Part shown: piece after piece, positions 10,501 to 19,842 of the stretch
How positions within the stretch are numbered: position 1 is the first letter of the stretch
Layout: the number at the start of each line of letters is the position of its first letter
Assembly (NCBI GenBank): GCA_036381015.1
Contig: DASVDR010000004.1
Location: forward strand, 1-34,306
Source of the DNA: Gammaproteobacteria bacterium
GTDB lineage: Bacteria > Pseudomonadota > Gammaproteobacteria > Steroidobacterales > Rariloculaceae
Direction of reading: 5' to 3'
Length of the DNA: 34,306 nucleotides
The notes under the pieces: model-generated
The model's input: the letters and a program-made list of their open reading frames with translations, nothing else
Database searches by the model: none
Told to the model about the DNA's origin: nothing
Made by a program: the position numbers and the translations under genes

Positions 10501-10548
10501 ACGGCGAAAGCCTTGAAGGCATTCTTGGAAGGCCGCGCCGCCGCTTGA
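4570..10548 (+). CDS. uvrA: Double-length UvrA: two complete UvrA units fused in tandem
   Basis: 1992 residues from ATG 4570, about twice the roughly 940 of ordinary UvrA, the DNA-damage-recognition ATPase of nucleotide excision repair. Four ABC modules are present, with Walker A motifs GVSGSGKS beginning at residues 40, 674, 1091 and 1671 and LSGGE signatures at 520, 873, 1483 and 1866. Each half also has the UvrA zinc modules (for example [17 protein letters not shown] and [17 protein letters not shown] in half 1; [20 protein letters not shown] and [17 protein letters not shown] in half 2). Half 2 starts near residue 1062, after an Ala/Arg-rich linker. A normal UvrA dimer would thus be one chain. 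Double-length UvrA is known from several proteobacteria, but whether it replaces or supplements a standard UvrA is unknown. Half 1 has a palindromic-repeat insert at residues 465-487. Stop and start are clear, with no frameshift. Confidence 0.93.
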   Translation: MKAYAPTAGADAIRVRGARQNNLRDLDLDLPLGELIVVTGVSGSGKSSLAFDTVYSEGQRRYVETFSPYARQFLDRMDKPKADAIEGIPPAIAIDQTNPVRTSRSTVGTMTELNDHLKLLFARAAVLYCECCGRPVRRDTPETVWEELERRFLAAGETPRIAITFPVAVPTSFSAEEVEGYLARQGYTRIAERSRERVEVVQDRLVLRADNRSRAVEDLEAALRHGAGRVAVRLLDDPDAVLRFSSALHCADCDRAYANPIPNSFSFNSPVGACDTCRGFGRTIGIDYRLAIPDPTKTLAEGAVKPFQSRSYGECQDDLIRFAKKRGIRVNVPWADLTPEEQDWVIEGEGSWSERKWYGLKRFFAWLEGRAYKMHIRVLLSKYRSYDLCPACRGARLKPESLLWRIGSLEDARSVVDPAARFRPGNLQVDDETFAALPGLTIHDVMMLPLDRALAFFERLRGDRKKVSDTFFRGKRCQTPFSETPFSAVELVLDEILTRLAYLNEVGLGYLTLDRQSRTLSGGEVQRINLTTALGTSLVNTLFVLDEPSIGLHARDMRRVIGVLEKLRDAGNTLLVVEHDGEVMRAADRIVDLGPGPGRAGGRVVFDGPPERLIGEGATLTAEYLRGERRIGAERRHRPVGEDQDWLVVEGAAEHNLKEIDVRIPLGRLVCISGVSGSGKSTLVEDVLYRALAKLKGRVQEQPGKHRRIAGADAVDDVVLVDQSPIGKTTRSNPASFVGALEPIRKLFAAEPLARECRYTPGTFSFNSGNGRCPVCSGNGFEHVEMQFLSDVYLRCGECDGKRYRPEVLEVKLARPGAANVKASGQSIADVLEMTVAEAVEFFAHAPEVVKRLEPLVAVGLEYVALGQPVPTLSGGEAQRLKLASHLAGARNGFRRTSPTLFLFDEPTTGLHFADVAKLLGALEQLLDEGHSVVLVEHHLDLIDVADWVIDLGPEGGDAGGEVVACGTPDDILRVPESRTGQMLERYRAERARLERGRKRGRRADRVAESAAAPVSPRAVGADSQAPRAAAAKAMRRTRTAAAAAGEGVAPSARASAGNGAESIEIVHAREHNLKNVDVTVPRDKLTVITGVSGSGKSTVAFDILFAEGQRRYLESLNAYARQFVEPASRADVDAVYGIPPTVAIEQRTSRGGRKSTVATLTEIHHFLRLLFVKLGVQRCPDCDVEINAQTSEQIVAKLATKYRGKRIRLLAPLVIGRKGYYTDLAEWARNKGYRTLRVDGTDVPTDAWPRLDRFKEHDIELPVAELAVAPKTGAELEQAVEAALRLGRGMVRIVSARANRDGRGPAGELYSTERACPSCGRSFEPLDPRMFSYNSRRGWCEACYGTGLATVAGEDESDEPWLGDGANGGSAARRTSSGKRRRGARGRSRSNGLEDAEPETCGVCGGRRLNPEAEAVYFRGLSISDFGAMSISRALAYFKRLKLLGREREIARDVLPELVNRLEFLNLVGLGYLTLDRGAPTLSGGEAQRIRLASQLGSNLRGVCYILDEPTIGLHPRDNGLLLDTVAALSAKGNTVVVVEHDEETIRRAEHVIDLGPGAGTHGGEVVAHGSLQDLLAAPRSVTGRVLAAPPRHPIMPRRPTDVPRIAARSALRNGSRGAAARRGTGSRKAAGREASAENGDVLVIRGARRHNLKGIDVAIPLERLVCVTGVSGSGKSTLVRHVLRDNLKRLLAARGARGGKTVPLVGCDAIEGAGRIDRVLEVDQTPIGKTPRSCPATYVGLWDDVRRLFAQTTEAALRGYDAGRFSFNVAGGRCEACEGQGLKKIEMSFLPDVRVPCERCNGARFNTETLDVTYRGKNIGEVLAMTVDEAAEFFDAHPKIRHALALLSDVGLGYLTLGQPSPTLSGGEAQRVKLVTELAKARRDAGRMRASGEHVLYVLDEPTIGLHIADVEKLTRVLHRLVDAGHSVVVIEHNLDVLAEADWLIDLGPEGGDGGGRVVAQGPPEQVAARRSRSHTAKALKAFLEGRAAA
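5962..6030. repeat. Double palindromic repeat inserted in frame in uvrA
   Basis: Two identical 23-bp inverted repeats lie at 5962-5984 and 5991-6013. Each has arms AAAAAGGTGTC and GACACCTTTTT around a central A. They are separated by CCGCGG and followed by a decayed half copy (ACGCCTTTTTCC, 6019-6030). Composition is strikingly AT-rich beside the surrounding GC-rich gene. The element is 69 bases, a multiple of three, and adds 23 residues (465-487, with VSDTFF and CQTPF) between the helix [12 protein letters not shown] and the helix leading to the LSGGE signature, where other UvrA proteins have a short linker. It looks like a mobile palindromic element that entered a gene without breaking it. 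Confidence 0.9.
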
Positions 10549-10614
10549 CGCGCCGCTGCCGCTCGACGTGCCGTGAGTGCTTTGCGCGCTATCGCGATGC
10601 GCACCACGCTCGCG

Positions 10615-10974
10615 CTAGAAGCTTCTCCCGTCGACGTGCTTCGAGCTCAGCGACCTCGGGTCGACGCCCTCCAGGCAATTGACGTTGATTGCGGCAATAT
10701 CCGCGCCGTCGCTCGGCCGCTTCCCCATTGCGAAGCTCTCGACGCCGCAGATCTTGCAGAAGAGATGCCGGATCTGCTTCTTGTTGAAGCGATACTCGGT
10801 CAAGCTCTCCTCGCCCGACTTGAGGTCGAAGCTTTCCACGGGCGCGAACGCGAGCACGAAGCCCAGCTTCTGGCAGCGCGAGCAGTTGCACGTGATCGTG
10901 TTGTCGAGATCGACGTCCACTTCGTACGCGACGGCGCCGCACTGGCAACCGCCTTTGTAGTGCTGAATTGACAT
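10615..10974 (-). CDS. Small GFA/CENP-V family zinc protein
   Basis: 119 residues, ATG 10974 with AAGGAGG a few bases upstream. The cysteine pattern of the GFA fold is complete: GGCQCGAVAYEV (first CxC), TCNCSRCQKLG (CxCxxC) and FCKICGVESF (CxxC). It is much shorter than the GFA protein at 728-1453 and lacks its tail and GLDF motif, so it belongs to the broad GFA superfamily whose reactions are mostly unknown; formaldehyde activation should not be assumed. It is transcribed alone, convergent with tandem uvrA. Confidence 0.85.
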   Translation of the reverse strand: MSIQHYKGGCQCGAVAYEVDVDLDNTITCNCSRCQKLGFVLAFAPVESFDLKSGEESLTEYRFNKKQIRHLFCKICGVESFAMGKRPSDGADIAAINVNCLEGVDPRSLSSKHVDGRSF

Positions 10975-11009
10975 CTAACCTCCTTGCTTGAACGCTGCGT
11001 AGGCATTTC

Positions 11010-11179
11010 GTGTCTCGCAAATACCTATACCTGATGCTTGCCGGGAACGCCGTGAATACGTCCCTGTAGGCTCGCTCGCGGGCGTCCCTGCCCGGGGTCC
11101 CCAGCGCGAACGCAGTGAGCGCTGAGGTGGCGTGCGCGAGCGTCCCGTCAAGCATCAGGTATAGGTATTTGCGGGACAC
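11010..11179. repeat. Large imperfect inverted repeat, MITE-like intergenic element
   Basis: The left arm 11010-11046 and right arm 11143-11179 are reverse complements over 37 bases with two mismatches; the core arm reads CAAATACCTATACCTGATG. They enclose about 96 bases of GC-rich DNA that itself contains short repeats such as GCGGGCGTCCCTGCCCG. There is no open frame resembling a transposase. The element fills most of the 326-base gap between the small GFA gene and the AraC-type gene. It could be a non-autonomous element, a folded RNA, or a strong terminator for both sides. The rest of the gap (11180-11300) shows nothing further. Confidence 0.8.
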
Positions 11180-11300
11180 TAGCCGATGCCGCGCAGCTCT
11201 TGTCTGCGAGGCGAACCGGCTCGTGCGACTGTAACGACTTCCGAGCCCTTGGGCCACTTCGGCCTGGACAACTCCGGTGCGACTCGGCACGATCGCCTGG

Positions 11301-11744
11301 ATGAGCAAGAGAGCCGATCCGGCACAACACCTGCGCGACCTCGTTCGGCTGCGCCGCGTTCGCGACAGGATCGACCGGGAGTATGCACACCCGCTGGATG
11401 TCGAGGCTCTCGCTCGCGGCGTGAACATGTCCGCCGGGCATCTCAGCCGCCAGTTCCGGCGCGCGTACGGCGAGTCGCCGTACTCCTATCTGATGACGCG
11501 GCGGATCGAGCGCGCGATGGCGCTGCTGCGCCGCGGCGACGTCAGCGTCACCGACGCCTGCTTCGCGGTCGGCTGCTCGTCGCTCGGCACCTTCAGCACT
11601 CGCTTCACGGAGCTCGTCGGCGTGCCGCCCAGTGTCTATCGCCGCCGCGCGGCGGATGCAATGGCCGGAATGCCGTCCTGCATCGCCAAACAGGTGACCC
11701 GACCGATCAGGAATCGAGAAGCGCCGGCCCTCGAGCCGCTTTAG
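11301..11744 (+). CDS. AraC-family transcriptional regulator, DNA-binding domain only
   Basis: 147 residues if started at ATG 11301; an in-frame start at 11277 would add eight residues, and neither has a clear ribosome site. The protein is essentially one AraC/XylS double helix-turn-helix: HPLDVEALARGVNMSAGHLSRQF for the first, and SVTDACFAVGCSSLGTFSTRF then VGVPPSVYRR for the second. It has no effector-binding cupin domain, so it is of the small MarA/SoxS size class. It is followed after 31 bases by a VOC protein and then a UvrA2-type ABC ATPase on the same strand. The sequence style recalls actinobacterial AraC-VOC pairs, which, with the repeat just upstream, hints at lateral acquisition. 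Its likely targets are its own cassette. Confidence 0.87.
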   Translation: MSKRADPAQHLRDLVRLRRVRDRIDREYAHPLDVEALARGVNMSAGHLSRQFRRAYGESPYSYLMTRRIERAMALLRRGDVSVTDACFAVGCSSLGTFSTRFTELVGVPPSVYRRRAADAMAGMPSCIAKQVTRPIRNREAPALEPL

Positions 11745-11775
11745 CATGGCCATGGACACCCCATCGAGGACTGCC

Positions 11776-12186
11776 ATGGACATCAAGATTTACGCGAGCT
11801 TCCTCCCGCACGACGACCCGGAGGTATCCCTGGCCTTCTATCGCGACGTTCTCGGCTTCGAGGTTCGCAATGACGTCGGGCACGGCAAAATGCGATGGCT
11901 CACGGTCGGCCCCGCCGGCCAGCCCGGCACGTCCATCGTTCTGCATCCCCCGGCCGTCGATCCCGGCATTACCGACGACGAGCGCCGCACCATTGCCGAG
12001 ATGATGGCCAAGGGGACCTACGCGATGCTCCTGCTGGCCACGCCTGACCTCGATGCCGTCTTCGCACGGCTTGCGGCGACCGACGCCGAGGTCGTCCAGG
12101 AACCGACCGAGCAGCCGTACGGGGTTCGGGACTGCGCCGTCCGCGACCCCGCGGGCAACCTGCTCCGCATCCAGGAGCGCGGCTGA
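11776..12186 (+). CDS. VOC-family (glyoxalase/bleomycin-resistance fold) protein
   Basis: 136 residues from ATG 11776, chosen over in-frame ATGs at 11746 and 11752 because GAGG lies seven bases before it and homology starts at MDIKIYASFLPHDD. The vicinal-oxygen-chelate pattern is visible: SLAFYRDVLGFEV, the strand MRWLTVGP, then GTYAMLLLATPDLDAVFARL, and a closing YGVRDCAVRDPAGNLLRIQE with the usual metal-ligand Glu near the end. The family includes glyoxalase I, dioxygenases and antibiotic-binding or antibiotic-inactivating proteins; the substrate is not readable. Context between a MarA-size regulator and a DrrC-like ATPase favours a drug or electrophile protection role, which is inference. 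Confidence 0.85.
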   Translation: MDIKIYASFLPHDDPEVSLAFYRDVLGFEVRNDVGHGKMRWLTVGPAGQPGTSIVLHPPAVDPGITDDERRTIAEMMAKGTYAMLLLATPDLDAVFARLAATDAEVVQEPTEQPYGVRDCAVRDPAGNLLRIQERG

Positions 12187-12199
12187 GCCGTTCGGGTCC

Positions 12200-14752
<2,553 letters not shown>

Positions 14753-14792
14753 CGCACGCTGCCGGGCCTGCGGCGCGGCAACGGACGCGGCA

Positions 14793-17300
14793 TCACTCCG
14801 CCTTCAGCGTCGCCATCGGGTCGATCGTCGCCGCGCGGCGGGCGGGCATGTAGCTCGCGAGCGCCGCGGCCGCGACGATCACGCCGAGCGCGGCGAGATA
14901 GGCCGCGGGGTCCGTCGCGCCGACGCCGAACAGCAGCGACGACATCACGCGCCCCAGCGCCAACGCTGCGACGAGACCCGCCGCGGCGCCCGCTCCGGTG
15001 AGCGCAAGGCCGTGCAGCTGGAACATCCTCTCGAGCTGCCGCGGCTCGGCGCCGAGGGCCGACCGAATCCCGATTTCTCGAGTCCGTTCGGCGACGACGT
15101 AGGCGATGACGCCGTAGATCCCGACGACGCCGAGCGCGAGGGCCATCGAGCCTGCGATCGCGAGCATCACGAGCGTGAACGACGTGCGCGCCAGCGAGCC
15201 GGCGTAAAAGGTCTGCATCGTGCCTTCGAAAGCCATCGGGATGCTCCCGCTGACCGACTGGATCGCCTGGCGGACCTCTTCCACGAGGCTCGCGGTGCCC
15301 GCGCGCTCGCTGCGGATCGCGAAAGTGACGGCCGGCGTTCCGGTAACGGCGCGGTTGCCCAGCTGTTCCGCGAGCGCGGGCCAGTACACGGAGCTGGGTG
15401 CTTCCTCGTACAACCCGTCCTCGTGGACGCTCTGCACCACGCCGATCACTTCGCGCCACGCGTCCGCGCCGAAGGGCGGCCGGATGCGACTGCCGAGCGC
15501 GCCCGCGGGCTCTTCCGCGATCTCGCGGGCGAAATCCTCGGAAATCAGGGCCACCCGGCCGCCCGCCTCGATATCGCTCCAAGTCACGCCGCGTCGCGCG
15601 ACGGTCCGCGTGCCCATGGTTTCGAAATAGCCGGGCGAGACGAACTTGTATCTGCGCGTGACCGGCGTCTCTCCTGCCGGCAGCGTTCGGCCTTCGACGA
15701 CGACGGGAGGGCCGTTCTGCTGCTGCGCCTCCATCGGAAGAAGGCTTGCAAAGGCCACTGAATCGACGCCCGGAATGGCCGCGATCTTGTCGAGGATCTC
15801 GCGCTGCATGCGCGTGTATTGCTCCGGGTCGGGAAACAGGTCCTCCGGAATCCAGATGCGCGCGGTTTGAATCGTCGCGGGGTCCGAGAAGCCGGGGTCG
15901 ACGTCGCGCAGGGCCTGAAACGTCCGCATCATCAACGCCGCGCTCACGACCAGCACGAGGGCGAGCGCCACCTGCACGACGACCAGAGCGCTGCGCGTCG
16001 TCGTGCGCTTGCGGCTCGCGCTCGACCCGCGCGCCTCGCCGACCAGCGGTGCATCCACGTGCAATGCGTGCTTGAGCGCCGTGACCGACCCGAACAGGAG
16101 CGTGGACGCAAGCGACACGGCGACCGTGAACGCGAGCACGGGCGCGTGAATCGAAATTTCCTGCAGGCGCGGCAGGTCGCTCGGGCCGATGGCAACGAGC
16201 ACGCGCAGCCCGACGTAGGCCAAGCCCAATCCGACGAGGCTGCCGGCCGCGCCTACGACCAAGCTCTCGACGAGCAACTCCCGCGCGATGCGCCCAGGCA
16301 CGGCTCCGAGCGCGGCGCGTACCGCGAGCTCCTGCCGCCGCGCGTCCGCCCGGACGAGCATCAGATTCGCGATGTTGGCGCAGGCGACGAGCAGCACCGC
16401 GCCGATCGCGCCCATGAGCACCCACAACATGCTCGCGACGTCGCCGACCAGGTCTTCCTTCAGGGAGCGAACGGACGGCGTGATGCGCATGCTCGAGATC
16501 GCTTGGCGCGTGAGTGCGGCGCCGGACATGATCGGCCACGCGTCGCGCCAGATCGGCAGCATGCGCTCGACGTCGGCACGTGCCTCGGCCGGCGTAACGC
16601 CCGGCTCGAGGCGCGCGAGCATTTGGAAGCCGAAGGAGCCGATGACCTGCCGGGCAGGGTCGAGGCGCACCGCGAGGATCACGTCGGGCTGCGGCGTCAT
16701 ATCGAGGAATCTGAAGTCGCGCGGCATGATGCCGACGACCTGCGCCGGCTGCGAATCGACCGAGAGCTCGCGCCCGACCGCCGCCTCGTCGCCGCCGAAT
16801 CGCCGTTGCCAGAACCCATACGAGAGAATGACGGGCGCAGGTCCCTCCGCCGCCGGTCCGTGCTCGGCTTCGGTGAACCAACGTCCCAGCATCGGCTGCA
16901 CGCCGAGCGCTTGAAGCGTGCCGTGCGAGACGCGAAGCGCGCGCACCCGCTCGGGCGCGCCGCGGCCGCTCAGCGTCGCCGAATCCTCTTGCCACATACC
17001 GATGTCGGCGAACGTTCGGTTCTCGTCGCGGTACGTGAGGTACATCGTCGACGAGGCGGCGAGATCGTCGACATTGATGCCCGGCGCGCTATGCCTGATT
17101 CGCACGAGCTCGCCCGCGTTCGGATACGGCAGCGGCTTGATCAGCACGGAGTAGACGACGCTGAAGATCGCGACGGTCGCACCGATGCCGAGCGCGAGCG
17201 TGAGCAAGGCGGCAAACGTGAATGCGGGCCGCCGCGACAAGCCGCGGAGCGCGTAGCGCAGGTCGCGGCCGACGGAATCGAAGAACGCTGTGATGTTCAT
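14793..17300 (-). CDS. Duplicated FtsX/MacB-type ABC permease (ADOP class)
   Basis: 835 residues from ATG 17300. Two MacB-like halves are present, each a periplasmic domain followed by an FtsX three-helix domain. Half 1: membrane segment near residues 25-47 (FAALLTLALGIGATVAIFSV), periplasmic part to about 280, then the FtsX helices VLMGAIGAVLLVACANIANL and two more to about 410. Half 2: TM at SALVVVQVALALVLVVSA, a second periplasmic part, then FTLVMLAIAGSMALALGV and two closing helices ending MPARRAATIDPMATLKAE. This is the architecture called acidobacterial duplicated orphan permease, normally without its own ATPase and usually next to a padR gene. Here neither an ATPase nor a regulator adjoins it; a padR gene lies 5.5 kb away. 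Transport or membrane-stress function is unknown. Confidence 0.9.
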   Translation of the reverse strand: MNITAFFDSVGRDLRYALRGLSRRPAFTFAALLTLALGIGATVAIFSVVYSVLIKPLPYPNAGELVRIRHSAPGINVDDLAASSTMYLTYRDENRTFADIGMWQEDSATLSGRGAPERVRALRVSHGTLQALGVQPMLGRWFTEAEHGPAAEGPAPVILSYGFWQRRFGGDEAAVGRELSVDSQPAQVVGIMPRDFRFLDMTPQPDVILAVRLDPARQVIGSFGFQMLARLEPGVTPAEARADVERMLPIWRDAWPIMSGAALTRQAISSMRITPSVRSLKEDLVGDVASMLWVLMGAIGAVLLVACANIANLMLVRADARRQELAVRAALGAVPGRIARELLVESLVVGAAGSLVGLGLAYVGLRVLVAIGPSDLPRLQEISIHAPVLAFTVAVSLASTLLFGSVTALKHALHVDAPLVGEARGSSASRKRTTTRSALVVVQVALALVLVVSAALMMRTFQALRDVDPGFSDPATIQTARIWIPEDLFPDPEQYTRMQREILDKIAAIPGVDSVAFASLLPMEAQQQNGPPVVVEGRTLPAGETPVTRRYKFVSPGYFETMGTRTVARRGVTWSDIEAGGRVALISEDFAREIAEEPAGALGSRIRPPFGADAWREVIGVVQSVHEDGLYEEAPSSVYWPALAEQLGNRAVTGTPAVTFAIRSERAGTASLVEEVRQAIQSVSGSIPMAFEGTMQTFYAGSLARTSFTLVMLAIAGSMALALGVVGIYGVIAYVVAERTREIGIRSALGAEPRQLERMFQLHGLALTGAGAAAGLVAALALGRVMSSLLFGVGATDPAAYLAALGVIVAAAALASYMPARRAATIDPMATLKAE

Positions 17301-17625
17301 GCGATGGAGCCCCCCCGGACGGCGCCTCGGCAAGACGGTAGCCGCCAGCGTCGAATCGCACGAATCATGCCAACGGAGGCCGAGAGAATAAGTCGTTGAT
17401 CGCAACCGGGTACGCGCGTCGTGTCGGGTAGCGGCGACTCGACCGCGGCGTCCCGGATTCGCACAGCCCGTCCCGCGCGCGGGACGGCCGCCCGCTCTCC
17501 GCAATTCGGGACGATTCCCGGGCGAAATGCGTGCCCCCCTGTCCCGGCGGCTCGATCTGTGGCATACATACGGGCCCGATTCAGCGGGCGACGCCCAGCC
17601 CAGCCCAACCCAAGCCTCGAGATCC
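17301..17625. other. Divergent promoter region of the permease and MFS genes
   Basis: 325 bases without a gene. Both neighbours point outward, so promoters for both must lie here or very near. The most distinctive site is the 20-bp palindrome at 17468-17487. A weak -10-like sequence GGCATACAT (17561-17569) precedes the MFS gene. No clear -35 hexamer was found for either direction. The permease start has a G-rich tract but no canonical Shine-Dalgarno sequence. Confidence 0.5.
17468..17487. promoter_or_regulatory. 20-bp perfect palindrome, candidate operator
   Basis: CCGTCCCGCG followed by its exact reverse complement CGCGGGACGG, with no spacer, lies midway between the divergent permease and MFS transporter genes. 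A dimeric repressor such as a TetR- or MarR-type protein commonly binds sites of this symmetry near efflux genes, but no regulator gene is adjacent. In GC-rich DNA part of the symmetry could be chance, although 20 of 20 paired bases is notable. Confidence 0.45.
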
Positions 17626-19134
17626 ATGACGTTCGACCCACTTGCGCCGTCCGACGCGGCCGACGGCGACGCCGCCGCAATTTCGCCCGCCGATGCCGCA
17701 GCCGGTCCGGCGGCTGCCGCCGTTTCGCCGGCCGTCGCGGCGCGCAACCGCCTCGTCATCAATCTGCTGCTCGTCTCGGCCTTCGTCGTCATTCTCAACG
17801 AGACCGTGATGAGCGTCGCGCTGCCGCCGCTGATGGTGAGCTTGAACGTAACGGCCAACGCCGTGCAGTGGCTCACGACGGCGTTTCTGTTGACGACGGC
17901 GGTCGTGATTCCGGTGACCGGCTTCCTGCTGCAGCGCCTGCATACGCGGCCGATCTTCATCGCCGCGATGTCGCTGTTCGTTTTCGGCACGCTCGTCGCC
18001 GCGGTCTCGCCGGGCCTCGGGCTGCTCATCGTCGCCCGCGTAATTCAGGCTTCGGGCACCGCGATCATGATGCCGCTGCTCATGACGACCGTCATGACGC
18101 TCGTGCCGCCCGAGACGCGCGGCAAGACGATGGGCAACATCTCGATCGTGATGTCCGTCGCGCCCGCCGTCGGGCCGACGCTGTCGGGCCTCATCCTGAA
18201 TTACCTCGAATGGCGCTGGCTCTTCATCCTCGTGCTGCCGATCGCGCTCGGCGCCCTCTCGCTCGGGGTGCGCCGGATCGAGAACGTGACGACGCCGCGC
18301 TACGCGCCGCTCGATGTGCTCTCGGTGATCCTTTCCGCCTTCGCCTTCGGCGGAGCCGTCTACGGGATCAGCGCACTGGGCGTGCCGAGCGCCGCAAGGC
18401 CGATACCGGTCGCGCTGCCGCTCGCGGTCGGCGCCGTCGCGATGATCGCGTTCGTGCTCCGGCAGATCGCGCTGCAGAAGACGAACGGGCCGCTGCTCGA
18501 TCTGCGGACGTTCGCGTCGCGGACGTTCACGCTGTCGGTGCTGCTCATGGCGATCATGATGATGACGCTCTTCGGCACGATCATCCTGCTGCCCATTTAC
18601 CTGCAGGACGTGCTCGGCCTCTCGACGTTGCAGACCGGCCTGCTGCTCTTGCCCGGGGGTCTCCTCATGGGGCTGCTCGGACCCCCCGTCGGGCGCCTTT
18701 ACGATCGCGTCGGCCCGACGCGCCTGCTCGTGCCCGGCGTCATCGTCGTGAGCCTCGTGCTCTGGGCCATGACGCTGCTGACGACGACGACTTCGATCGG
18801 CGCGATTCTTCTCGGGCACGTGATCATCAGCATCGGGTTCGCATTTCTGTTCACGCCTCTCTTCACCGTGAGCTTGTCCTCGATCAAGCCCGAGCTTTAC
18901 TCGCATGGCAGCGCGCTGCTCGGCTCCATTCAGCAGGTGGCGGGCGCGACGGGCGTCGCGCTCTTCGTGACGCTGATGTCGGCGCGGATGGCCGGGCTCG
19001 GAGCACTGCCCGAGACCGAGGCACTCACCGGCGGGATCCGCGCGGCATTCGTGTGCGGTGCGTTCCTATCGCTGCTCGCCGTCGGTTGCGCCTTCTTCGT
19101 CCGCGCGCCGCGTGCGGTCCGCGGCGGCGGGTAA
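17626..19134 (+). CDS. MFS drug-export transporter, DHA2 (EmrB/LmrB-like)
   Basis: 502 residues from ATG 17626; an upstream in-frame ATG at 17527 would add a non-homologous leader, so 17626 is preferred. After an Ala/Pro-rich cytoplasmic start of about 40 residues, transmembrane helices follow throughout, consistent with the 14-helix DHA2 drug:proton antiporter group. Recognisable elements are VVILNETVMSVALPPL in helix 1, WLTTAFLLTTAVVIPVTGFL in helix 2, the motif-A-like loop LQRLHTRPIF, and the DHA2 motif VARVIQASGTAIMMPLL with PPETRGKTMG. Closest family style is LmrB/EmrB. No emrA membrane-fusion or outer-membrane partner gene is adjacent. Substrates are unknown; small cationic or lipophilic drugs are typical for the family. 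Confidence 0.92.
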   Translation: MTFDPLAPSDAADGDAAAISPADAAAGPAAAAVSPAVAARNRLVINLLLVSAFVVILNETVMSVALPPLMVSLNVTANAVQWLTTAFLLTTAVVIPVTGFLLQRLHTRPIFIAAMSLFVFGTLVAAVSPGLGLLIVARVIQASGTAIMMPLLMTTVMTLVPPETRGKTMGNISIVMSVAPAVGPTLSGLILNYLEWRWLFILVLPIALGALSLGVRRIENVTTPRYAPLDVLSVILSAFAFGGAVYGISALGVPSAARPIPVALPLAVGAVAMIAFVLRQIALQKTNGPLLDLRTFASRTFTLSVLLMAIMMMTLFGTIILLPIYLQDVLGLSTLQTGLLLLPGGLLMGLLGPPVGRLYDRVGPTRLLVPGVIVVSLVLWAMTLLTTTTSIGAILLGHVIISIGFAFLFTPLFTVSLSSIKPELYSHGSALLGSIQQVAGATGVALFVTLMSARMAGLGALPETEALTGGIRAAFVCGAFLSLLAVGCAFFVRAPRAVRGGG

Positions 19135-19155
19135 GGCGCCGCCGCGGAGCAAGGC

Positions 19156-19572
19156 ATGTTGCACGGCGCCCGAACGCTTCTCCTGCCGCTCGTCTGTTTC
19201 GCCTGCACGAACGGGCAGCGTCCTGCTCCGTCGGCGAGCGAGGGCGACCCCGCGGGCACTGACCTGCTCGTGAACCGCGTGTGGACATTGTCCGAGCCCG
19301 CGGAACGACCCGGCGTCATCAAAGCCTTCCTGAGCGACGGTACGTTGATTCAGGACTCGTGTTGGGAAACGCACCGACTGTCGCACTGGGAGCGCGAATC
19401 CGACGGGCGCCTGCTCTGGCGCGAGGACGGCATAGCCATTCGGGCCGTGATCGTAACGCTGACCGAGACCGAGCTCGTGCTCAGGATCGACCTCGCAGGC
19501 GGCAACGGCTCGATCGAAGAGCGGCTCGTGCCGGCGGCGGTGCCTTACGTCTGCCCCGATTATCCTCGGTAG
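19156..19572 (+). CDS. Hypothetical exported protein
   Basis: 138 residues from ATG 19156, 21 bases after the MFS stop, with GGAG suitably placed upstream at 19146-19149. The N-terminus (RTLLLPLVCFACTNG) is a short hydrophobic segment ending in cysteines, suggesting a signal peptide or a poor lipobox around C14 or C17. The mature part reads as a small beta-rich domain: VNRVWTLSEP, IKAFLSDGTLIQDSCWETHRLSHWERE, GRLLWREDGIAIRAVIVTLTETELVLRI. This layout resembles META-type or lipocalin-like periplasmic domains, but I do not recognise a specific family. It may be co-transcribed with the MFS gene. Confidence 0.6.
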   Translation: MLHGARTLLLPLVCFACTNGQRPAPSASEGDPAGTDLLVNRVWTLSEPAERPGVIKAFLSDGTLIQDSCWETHRLSHWERESDGRLLWREDGIAIRAVIVTLTETELVLRIDLAGGNGSIEERLVPAAVPYVCPDYPR

Positions 19573-19632
19573 AGATTCGCTCATCCCGGCCAGTTCGAGC
19601 GCTGCACGGCCAGGGGAGTTACGTTCTACGAC

Positions 19633-19648
19633 GAGCGATTCGTCGCTC
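19633..19648. other. Small UUCG-loop hairpin
   Basis: GAGCGA-TTCG-TCGCTC is a perfect six-pair stem with a TTCG tetraloop, a very stable RNA hairpin, 60 bases after the small exported-protein gene. No T-run follows, so it may protect the transcript end or attenuate transcription rather than terminate it. Confidence 0.35.
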
Positions 19649-19682
19649 TGCGCTTCGCGTCGTTGACCAGGAAACCGCGGGT

Positions 19683-19817
19683 ATGCGCAGTGACCTCGAG
19701 GCAGAGATTCACGCGAGCGCGAGCGGTGTCGTCCGGCACGTGTACATGGCAGTGCTCGGCCAAATGGCCGTGCTCCTGGGTTTTGCCTACTTCTTCGCGA
19801 CGCACCTGGCCCCGTAG
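19683..19817 (+). CDS. Possible 44-residue single-span membrane protein
   Basis: ATG 19683 to TAG 19815-19817. The product is a short polar, amphipathic start (MRSDLEAEIHASASGVVRHV) followed by one hydrophobic span, YMAVLGQMAVLLGFAYFFAT, and a tiny tail. The AGGA about ten bases upstream is a weak ribosome site. The polar-then-hydrophobic plan is like other small membrane proteins, but the frame may also be open by chance. It lies between an exported protein and the end of a TonB receptor gene on the other strand. Confidence 0.35.
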   Translation: MRSDLEAEIHASASGVVRHVYMAVLGQMAVLLGFAYFFATHLAP

Positions 19818-19835
19818 AGCCGGGCGTCGGGGCTC
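19817..19835 (-). terminator. Hairpin beyond the TonB receptor gene
   Basis: GAGCC (19817-19821) and GGCTC (19831-19835) form a five-pair stem eight bases past the receptor stop. It is short and lacks a T-run, so this is a weak candidate terminator. Confidence 0.3.
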
Positions 19836-19842
19836 GCCTAGC

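Noticed and set aside
17301-17400. Sigma54-like promoter (TGGCA/TGC) before the permease
   Set aside because: The -12 part deviates and the match is short; chance is likely in this GC-rich spacer.
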